Assembly: GCA_031291275.1 (NCBI GenBank)
Contig: JARLJJ010000674.1
Location: forward strand, 1-64,000
DNA length: 64,000 bases
Direction: 5' to 3'
From: Formivibrio sp.
GTDB taxonomy: Bacteria > Pseudomonadota > Gammaproteobacteria > Burkholderiales > Chitinibacteraceae
The number at the start of each line of letters is the position of its first letter. The first letter of the stretch is position 1. The notes under the pieces were generated by a model. It was given only the letters and a program-made list of their open reading frames with translations, was not told the DNA's origin and ran no database searches. Shown here one piece after another: positions 57,153 through 64,000 of this stretch. The translations under genes were made by a program, and so were the position numbers.

Positions 57153-59111
57153 TTAGTTCTTTGTATCAACAAGCCGAATCGCGTTGCGCCCGGTCGCCTT
57201 GGCTTGATACATCGCGGAATCCGCCCACTTGAGAATGTCCTTACTGGAGTGATGGTTGGCGAACAGCGCCACGCCGATGCTTGCCGTGCACCGATATTCA
57301 ATGTGCGTGTCGGGCAGTCCTTCGCTGCTGACGGTCAGCAGATATGGGGTTGCCAGGGTGGCACGGACTTTCTCGGCGATCAAGCCCGCTTGGGCCATGG
57401 ATTCTTTGTGGTCCGCATCCAGCTCGCTGATCATGACCACAAATTCATCCCCGCCAAAGCGCGCCACGGTGTCCATCTCCCGGACACACGCTTTAAGTCG
57501 ATCTGCCACCTGAACCAGGAGCAAATCGCCTACCGCATGCCCATGGACGTCATTAAGTTGCTTGAAGTTATCCAGATCGAGGAACATCAGCGCGGCAAAA
57601 TGCGCACGGCGGTTGCTTGCCGCCACCGCTTGACTCAAACGATCATTGAGCAGACGCCGGTTAGGGAGTTTGGTAAGCGCATCATGGAACGCCAGTTGAC
57701 GCACCTGGTCCTCGACCAGCTTGCGTTCAGTGACGTCGCGAGAAACGACGAGCACCCGCTCGACCTGGCCTTGGTTATCCCGGATCACACTACCGGCCGA
57801 TTCCATTTCACGAATATCGCCGTTGGCCATCAGGATTCGATAGTGGGTCTGACGTCCTTCACCGGTTTGCACGGTTTCCCTGAAAATTTGTTTGAGGCGC
57901 TCCCGGTCTTCCGGATGGGTTTTGGCATAGGCGTTTGACCCATCCATGGCATTCGTGTCGCCGAAAAATTTCACGTACGAAGGGCTGTTGTAGAGTTGTT
58001 GCCCGTGCGAATCAAAAACGGCGATGAAGTCACCAATATTCTCGGCAATCAGATGAAAAAACTCCAACTGTTCACGCAAGGCATTTTCGGCCAATTTGAG
58101 TTGGGTGATGTTCGTATGTGCAATGACCGCCCCGTCGCCCAAAGGTGTCACGCGCATACAGAACCAGCGTTGTTGCTCCGCCGAATGAAAGGGATAGTCC
58201 AGACTGAATTTGAGCAAACGACCATTGATTACTGCTTGGATGCCATCGTGGAGGTTGAGGGCGTTAGCCTTCTTGCTTCCAGAGACAGCTTGGCACGCTT
58301 CCAGATAATTGGCCCCGACCGTGATCGCGGATTCGGACTGGCCAGTCTTGACGACATTTTTTGAAAAAAAACGCCGCCAGGATTGATTCACTGCGATGAT
58401 TCTGCCCTCGCGGTCCACGACGGCAATTTCAGCGTCGAGCGAGTCAATGATCGCGCTGTTGAAGGCCTCACTCTTTTGCAACGCGGCTTCAGCCTGTTTT
58501 CGCTTGTCGATGTCAATGAGCACCACACGCAGCACCGTTGCGCCGTCTTCCTCTTGCCCAACGCTAGTGGCCAGTTGTACCCAGAATGGCTTGCCATCGC
58601 TGTTCACAATGCGCAATTCGCAAGTTTGGGGCTCTGCATTTTCAAGGAGTTGTTTGAGGTGCAGGTGGTAGCTGTTAGCGTCTTCCTTGACAAGAAAGCG
58701 GGATAGCAGTTTCCCTACTAACGCACTGCGGGCCGCACCCAACAACGTAGAGGTGAGGAGATTGGTTTGCAGAATCTGACCTGACTTGCTGAGCGTGCAA
58801 TAACCGACGGGTGCCAAGTCATAGAGATCGAAATAACGTGCAAACGAGGTGTCCAATGCAAGTTGGGACTGGCGAAGTTCGTCGTTCTGCATCTCCAATT
58901 CGATCTGATGTACGTGAAGCTCGTGCATCATCAGGCGCGTGGCTTCTGGCGACATTGCTGCCAGTGCCTCCGGCGAGATAGCCGATTGCTCGCGGGAAAT
59001 GGCTTCTGCCTGCTTTCGCAGAGATTTCATTTCCTTTGTGTCCTTCATCTTGGACGGATCGTTTTTCCCAGCGGCAGGGCTTCGCTGTGTGGTGACGGTT
59101 CTCATAGGCAA
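57153..59111 (-). CDS. Multi-PAS diguanylate cyclase
   Basis: PAS domains then DALTKLPNRRLLNDRL, ARFGGDEFVVMISEL; REMD I-site 5 residues before GGDEF. Confidence 0.92.
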   Translation of the reverse strand: MPMRTVTTQRSPAAGKNDPSKMKDTKEMKSLRKQAEAISREQSAISPEALAAMSPEATRLMMHELHVHQIELEMQNDELRQSQLALDTSFARYFDLYDLAPVGYCTLSKSGQILQTNLLTSTLLGAARSALVGKLLSRFLVKEDANSYHLHLKQLLENAEPQTCELRIVNSDGKPFWVQLATSVGQEEDGATVLRVVLIDIDKRKQAEAALQKSEAFNSAIIDSLDAEIAVVDREGRIIAVNQSWRRFFSKNVVKTGQSESAITVGANYLEACQAVSGSKKANALNLHDGIQAVINGRLLKFSLDYPFHSAEQQRWFCMRVTPLGDGAVIAHTNITQLKLAENALREQLEFFHLIAENIGDFIAVFDSHGQQLYNSPSYVKFFGDTNAMDGSNAYAKTHPEDRERLKQIFRETVQTGEGRQTHYRILMANGDIREMESAGSVIRDNQGQVERVLVVSRDVTERKLVEDQVRQLAFHDALTKLPNRRLLNDRLSQAVAASNRRAHFAALMFLDLDNFKQLNDVHGHAVGDLLLVQVADRLKACVREMDTVARFGGDEFVVMISELDADHKESMAQAGLIAEKVRATLATPYLLTVSSEGLPDTHIEYRCTASIGVALFANHHSSKDILKWADSAMYQAKATGRNAIRLVDTKN

Positions 59112-59177
59112 TCCAAATCCTCAAGAAGAATACAAAGTCGCATTTTCCCGATGATGCTCATTTTCCTTATATAAAAC

Positions 59178-59193
59178 CGTTCGGTAGCGCACA
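59178..59193 (-). promoter_or_regulatory. TGTNCGNTANCGNACR motif, site 8
   Basis: CGTTCGGTAGCGCACA; read toward the diguanylate cyclase: TGTGCGCTACCGAACGGTTT. Confidence 0.6.
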
Positions 59194-59662
59194 GTAGTAA
59201 GGAGAATGGCGGCATCCATGTTTTCATCAGTTTTAGTGCTTGTGCCGATATTGCAACCAATCTGTTGTGCCATGTGCGCTAGATTACGATTGCTGACACT
59301 CCTGAGAAGCTCACGTTACTTATTGAAGAGATGGCGATTGCCAATGTGATGAGAAAGTTGGACGAGCCCAACAAATTGCCGCTTCGGCAACGCAGCGGCT
59401 TCTCCATCAGCATGCCGCGCAGCATCTGCAGCGCTATGTTCGCAGGCGAACTGAATCGTCACCCATGATGGCCTACGATGGTGGCGTCCCCAATGGAAGG
59501 GTGCATGCTCGAATACTTGATCATGAATCCATGCAGGAATCCTGGTGCTCAATTCCCGCACACCATTAAGCAAAGAGAATTTCGACATTTTCAGCGGGGC
59601 TGTCGATTTCTATCGCTCCAGCCATACCCAACATCGTTAGGCATCAGAAGGAGATACCCTGC

Positions 59663-60073
59663 ATGCAAACTGCCACTTGGTACGGCCGATTTTCGAAGTC
59701 GGCCTCACACTTCTGCGGCCGGCCACGAACCTTTGCGCTGGCCGTCGCGGTGATAGTCGTTTGGATTGTCACAGGACCACTCTTTGCGTTCAGTGATACT
59801 TGGCAGCTCGTTATAAACACAGGAACGACGATTATCACTTTCTTGATGGTGTTCTTGATTCAGAACACGCAAAACCGAGACACCGAGGCCATTCAAATCA
59901 AGCTTGATGAACTGATCCGCGCAACGACGGGTGCGCACAATGCATTGCTTGACCTGGAGGAACTGGAAGAGGAAACCCTTGACGCCTTTCGCCGGAAGTA
60001 CCAGCTCCTGGCAAGCACCGCGCGCAATGAACTTGACCAAGGTAGCAAGGACACGGGAACCCCAGAAGCTTGA
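59663..60073 (+). CDS. Low-affinity iron permease family protein
   Basis: FSKSASHFCGRPRTFALAVAVIVVWIVTGPLFAFSDTWQLVINTGTTIITFLMVFLIQNTQNRDTEAIQIKLDELI. Confidence 0.92.
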   Translation: MQTATWYGRFSKSASHFCGRPRTFALAVAVIVVWIVTGPLFAFSDTWQLVINTGTTIITFLMVFLIQNTQNRDTEAIQIKLDELIRATTGAHNALLDLEELEEETLDAFRRKYQLLASTARNELDQGSKDTGTPEA

Positions 60074-60388
60074 TCATTGGGCTGACGCCCAACACCCACA
60101 TAGCATGAACGTCGGGTATCGGAAATAAACCGAGGTTAGAAGTCATTGGTGGCGGCGCTGGCGCAGATGCATGTACAGAGGACCGCGTGTTCAGCATGGT
60201 GAATCGAGTGCAGCCGCCCATCTATCTTCTGACTGCCGCCAGCAGGACAAACATCTGTGGTTGCGGTAATACTTCAGCAGAACCTAATATTTGGATTGGC
60301 CATGGGTATCGGGCGATGCGCAACAAGGTTCTCCGGCATACGTTAGTGCCGGAGAGGGTTTTCAGTGCTATTTCGCGAGGGTTTTGAT

Positions 60389-61438
60389 ATGCGTTACAAA
60401 AAGTTTGGTAACACCGGTCTTTTCGTATCCGAGCTGTGTCTGGGCACCATGACCTTCGGTGGCGAGGAGGGGATGTGGGGGCAGATCGGCAAGCTGCAGC
60501 AGGGCGATGCGGAAGCGCTGATTGGGCGTTCGCTTGATGCCGGCATCAATTTTATCGATACCGCCGACGTCTATTCGGATGGCCGTTCCGAGATCATCAC
60601 CGGTCAGGCGCTGAAAAACCTGAAAGTGCCGCGCGAGAATGTCGTGGTGGCTACCAAGGTTTTTGGCGAGACCGGCAGCAAGAGCACTAATTCGCGCGGA
60701 ATGTCGCGCTATCACATCATGGATGCGGTGAAGGCCAGCCTGCAGCGCCTGCAGCTTGAGCATATCGATCTCTACCAAATCCACGGATTCGACCCCGCGA
60801 CACCGATCGAGGAAGCGCTGCGCGCGCTGGATACCCTGGTACAGCAGGGGCATGTGCGCTATCTGGGAGTATCGAACTGGGCCGCCTGGCAGATCATGAA
60901 GGCACTGGGTATTTCGGAACGCCTCGGGTTGGCACGCTTTGAATCGCTGCAGGCGTATTACACGATAGCCGGGCGCGATCTGGAGCGCGAAGTTGTCCCG
61001 ATGCTGAACAACGAAAAGGTTGGCCTGATGGTGTGGAGCCCGCTCGCTGGTGGCCTGCTCAGCGGCAAATACAGCCGCGACGGGCAAGCCGAGGCCGGCA
61101 GCCGCCGCATCACCTTTGATTTCCCGTTGATCGACAAAGAACGCGCTTTCGATTGCGTCGATGTGATGCGCAAATTAGCCGAACCGCGCGGTGTATCGGT
61201 AGCGCAGATCGCCTTGGCCTGGCTGCTGCACCAGTCGGCAGTGACCAGTGTGATCATCGGCGCCAAGCGTGTCGATCAGCTTGATGACAACATCTCGGCT
61301 ACGGCAATCAAACTTAGCCCGGAAGAATTGGCCGAACTCGACAAGGTGAGTGCCTTGCCACGTGAATATCCATGCTGGATGCTGGAACGCCAGGGCGGAT
61401 ACCGGCGCCAGCAACTTGCGGATTCTCAAGCTGGCTAA
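60389..61438 (+). CDS. Aldo/keto reductase
   Basis: MRYKKFGNTGLFVSELCLGTMTFGG; AGINFIDTADVYSDGRSE; LDLYQIHGFDP-type motifs. Confidence 0.94.
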   Translation: MRYKKFGNTGLFVSELCLGTMTFGGEEGMWGQIGKLQQGDAEALIGRSLDAGINFIDTADVYSDGRSEIITGQALKNLKVPRENVVVATKVFGETGSKSTNSRGMSRYHIMDAVKASLQRLQLEHIDLYQIHGFDPATPIEEALRALDTLVQQGHVRYLGVSNWAAWQIMKALGISERLGLARFESLQAYYTIAGRDLEREVVPMLNNEKVGLMVWSPLAGGLLSGKYSRDGQAEAGSRRITFDFPLIDKERAFDCVDVMRKLAEPRGVSVAQIALAWLLHQSAVTSVIIGAKRVDQLDDNISATAIKLSPEELAELDKVSALPREYPCWMLERQGGYRRQQLADSQAG

Positions 61439-61453
61439 GGGAATTGAGTCGCT

Positions 61454-61486
61454 CCAACTCAAGAATGCTTCCTGCTCTTGAGTTGG
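61454..61486. repeat. Perfect 11-bp inverted repeat after aldo/keto reductase
   Basis: CCAACTCAAGA - 11 nt - TCTTGAGTTGG. Confidence 0.8.
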
Positions 61487-61597
61487 CCCCCGAAACTGAA
61501 TATGAACACCAAGCTGACCGGGCCGCATAACTGTAGGAATCTTGCTAGCGAATGCCCCATCAACGCTTTGTCAAAAGCCAGACCAGGGAGAACGATA

Positions 61598-62413
61598 ATG
61601 GATCATACCGATGAATCCAGCCTGCGGCCGATCAGCGAATCGATCACTAAGGAAAAATGGACGTCCGAGCATGTGTTGTCGATCCGGCATTGGACTTCAA
61701 ACATGTTCTCTTTTCGAACGACACGCGATAGTGCTTTCCGGTTTACACCGGGCCATTATGCGCGATTGGGGATCACTTCGCTGGATGGCACTCTGATCTG
61801 GCGACCCTATTCAATGGTGTCTTCGTCGAATGACGACTACCTCGAATTCCTTGTCATCCTGGTTCCTGGCGGAGCATTTTCCTCGGCGTTAGCCACGTTG
61901 CAGCTTGGTCAAACCATTTTTGTAGATAAAGCTTGCTATGGTTTTCTCACCCTTGACCAATTAAGTCCTGGTCGTGATCTCTGGCTGCTGGCGAGTGGGA
62001 CCGGGCTTGGACCCTTTATTTCCATTCTGCGCGATCCTGCGGTGTGGCAAAAATTTGAACGATTGATTGTCGTGCATAGCGTCCGGAAAGCTGCCGAACT
62101 TGCTTACCGCGACGAAATTGGAGCGCTTGCGAGCGAGGAATCATTTACCAATAAAGGGACGCAGCTCACCTATATCCCTGTGGTAACCCGGGAGCCTGAT
62201 GCAACCGCGTTGACCGTTCGTATCCCCCAGCTGTTAAAAGAAGGTCGGCTGGAAGAGGCGGCGGGGAGGGTGCTTAGTGTCGAAGCTTCGCGTTTAATGA
62301 TCTGCGGTAATCCGGAATTGGCCCGCGATTTACGGAAAATGCTCAGTGAACGCGGTTTCAGCACCACTCGACGCGGTGTTCTTGGTCAGATGGCGTTTGA
62401 AAAATACTGGTAG
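61598..62413 (+). CDS. fpr: Ferredoxin--NADP+ reductase
   Basis: FRFTPGHYARLGI, RPYSMVSSSND, WLLASGTGLGPFISILRD, LMICGNPELARDLRKML, FEKYW C-terminus. Confidence 0.92.
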   Translation: MDHTDESSLRPISESITKEKWTSEHVLSIRHWTSNMFSFRTTRDSAFRFTPGHYARLGITSLDGTLIWRPYSMVSSSNDDYLEFLVILVPGGAFSSALATLQLGQTIFVDKACYGFLTLDQLSPGRDLWLLASGTGLGPFISILRDPAVWQKFERLIVVHSVRKAAELAYRDEIGALASEESFTNKGTQLTYIPVVTREPDATALTVRIPQLLKEGRLEEAAGRVLSVEASRLMICGNPELARDLRKMLSERGFSTTRRGVLGQMAFEKYW

Positions 62414-62892
62414 ATTTTCAACACGCCAAAGGTGAAAACATCTTTGGGAAGCTGGATGCTGTCACTGTGTAGACGCAGATGATGCTGACGCCACACTCCA
62501 GAGCTTGTGAGCCACCCTGCTGATGGTCTTGTCTTGAGCCACTGATTTCAAGTGACCGCTATGAATGCAAGTCGTTTGGATCGTGTCCCAAGGAGTCATT
62601 GGACTCCGCACCCAGTCAACTTCGGCTTCCAAAGTTGATCGGTCAGCCCTCCTGCATTCCCCCGTGGCAATTGTTCAGACAAACTTATTTCTTCACGGGA
62701 AAGCCGTTTATCGTTAAATTTCTAATAGTGTAAAGATTTTGTATGTAAAGGTAATTTAAGTTACTACTCTGAAAAATCGTAGAAATTTTCTGTGCTTTTA
62801 AACTTGAACTGGGGAATGTACGCGGCAATAGATCGACTGGATCAGGATTTCTTCGCCAAGTGATATTCCAAGCAGCCTTTGAGGATGAGTAA

Positions 62893-64000
62893 ATGAAGAT
62901 ACTTTTTCGGTTGATTTGTATCGCCGCAAGTTCTCTTGTTGTGAACAATGCGAGCGCATCCGACGGTGTTAACGGAGCAGATGAGTCCCCGCCCCTAACC
63001 GCTCCACCCATAATTATAAACCTGAACGAATTAGGAATTCGTCCTATCGTTATTGATCAATGTAAGCCGTACCTGATCATTGGAACGGAAGGCACGTTTT
63101 ACAACAAAAGCATTTCTGTCGAAACTACCTGCAAGGTCATTCTCACGCTGGAAAATGTTTGGCTTAAGCCTGAGGGGCAAGCACCTCTTGACGTTGGCAT
63201 GAATGTAAAGCTACTGCTCATCGGCCACAATGTATTGACCGGTAGCGACAATAATCCAGGAATTAAGGTTAATCAGGACGCTTTCTTATATATCAACCAA
63301 GCAGAAGATAATACTGATTCCATTACAGTAACTGGCGGCAAGAATGCGGCAGGCATCGGCGGTTCAAATGGAAAATCGAGTGGTACTGTCACCATAGGGG
63401 GTGGCAATATCACGGCGCAAGGCGGAGAAGCCGCAGCAGGGATTGGTGGTGGAAACGGCGGATCAAACGGGAGCATCAATATCGATGGGGGCACAGTCAG
63501 CGCGACAGGGGGCACTTGGGGCGCAGGTATCGGCGGTGGCCGTAGGGTTAAGGACGGCGGTGGAAACGGAGGAAACCTGATTATCAATGGTGGCGTTATC
63601 ACCGCAAAGGGTGGCCAATATGCTTCCGGTATTGGTGCAGGAGAAGGGGGGACGTGCGGAAAAATTGAAATCATTGATGGAACCATCACAGCAGAGGGTA
63701 ACTTCAACGCGGCCGGTATTGGTAACAGTACTAACACCAAAAATCCGATTGGTAACTGTCTTATCACCATCCAGGGCGGGAATGTCACTGCATTGGCTGG
63801 CAAAAATGGTGGGGCAGGTATAGGTGCCGGGAAAAATGGCGCTTTAGTGACCATCAATGGTGGAACAGTGAATGCAATTGGTGCCTATGGGGCGGGCATT
63901 GGTGGTGGTGCGGACGAAAATGGCGGCACTGTCACTATCAACGGAGGCCATGTCATAGCACATGGTGGCGAGGGAGGAGGCCCTGTCTATCACGGATCGG
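62893..64000 (+). CDS. Secreted Gly-rich tandem-repeat protein (putative beta-solenoid), 3' end beyond window; not in ORF track
   Basis: Hand translation MKILFRLICIAASSLVVNNASASDGVNG... stays open to 64000; seven repeats of GIGGGxxGxxGxITIxGGxITAxGGxxAA type; RBS-like GAGGA upstream. Confidence 0.85.
   Translation, partial: MKILFRLICIAASSLVVNNASASDGVNGADESPPLTAPPIIINLNELGIRPIVIDQCKPYLIIGTEGTFYNKSISVETTCKVILTLENVWLKPEGQAPLDVGMNVKLLLIGHNVLTGSDNNPGIKVNQDAFLYINQAEDNTDSITVTGGKNAAGIGGSNGKSSGTVTIGGGNITAQGGEAAAGIGGGNGGSNGSINIDGGTVSATGGTWGAGIGGGRRVKDGGGNGGNLIINGGVITAKGGQYASGIGAGEGGTCGKIEIIDGTITAEGNFNAAGIGNSTNTKNPIGNCLITIQGGNVTALAGKNGGAGIGAGKNGALVTINGGTVNAIGAYGAGIGGGADENGGTVTINGGHVIAHGGEGGGPVYHGS
63340..63970 (+). 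repeat. Protein-coding tandem repeats (26-34 aa period)
   Basis: GIGGSNGKSSGTVTIGGGNITAQGGEAAA / GIGGGNGGSNGSINIDGGTVSATGGTWGA / GIGGG...ITAKGGQYAS / GIGAG...ITAEGNFNAA / GIGNS...VTALAGKNGGA / GIGAG...VNAIGAYGA / GIGGGADENGGTVTINGGHVIAHGG. Confidence 0.85.

Noticed and set aside
59316-59588. 90-aa minus-strand ORF before the iron permease gene
   Set aside because: No recognisable motif; cannot distinguish a gene remnant from chance
30679-62630. Similar phrases ACCCAGTCAAACTTCAGCTTC (30679) and ACCCAGTCAACTTCGGCTTCC (62611)
   Set aside because: Short similarity without clear boundaries or shared context; could be chance
63273-63857. 194-aa Pro-rich minus-strand ORF
   Set aside because: Complement of the Gly-rich repeat gene on the plus strand; Pro codons mirror GGN glycine codons
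1-64000. CRISPR arrays, prophage, transposases, tRNA/rRNA genes
   Set aside because: None recognised by eye on either strand

Overview
64-kb chromosomal window, probably betaproteobacterial (inferred from gene content only), rich in anaerobic and stress functions. Left to right: a mannonate dehydratase-like 3' end; class III ribonucleotide reductase nrdDG; a DgcZ-like diguanylate cyclase; an acyl-CoA desaturase; a beta/gamma-crystallin plus glycine-zipper protein; nsrR-hemN; quinol NO reductase norZ; narKGHJI; a HiPIP; DUF2249-nnrS-DUF2249-moaA-narXL; a class III FBPase; a CheB-CheR-PAS fusion; rpoS; small stress-type proteins; PPK2 and zwf; a citrate fermentation locus (2HCT transporter, FAH-family protein, citCDEFXG, citAB); csbD; a second CheB-CheR-PAS fusion coupled to a PAS histidine kinase; a PAS-GGDEF protein; low-affinity iron permease; aldo/keto reductase; ferredoxin-NADP reductase; and, at the right edge, a secreted Gly-rich tandem-repeat protein that is missing from the ORF track because it runs off the window. 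The most interesting signal is a recurring directional 16-20 bp near-palindrome (TGTNCGNTANCGNACRGA). I found it only between genes, upstream of the diguanylate cyclases, desaturase, crystallin, rpoS, lipoprotein/DUF3309 and csbD genes, and it may define an undescribed stress/c-di-GMP regulon. I also see strong NsrR-type operators upstream of norZ and of the DUF2249-nnrS operon, and a paired NrdR-type box upstream of nrdD. No CRISPR array, tRNA, rRNA, prophage or transposase was recognised. All assignments are by eye; no database search was run.
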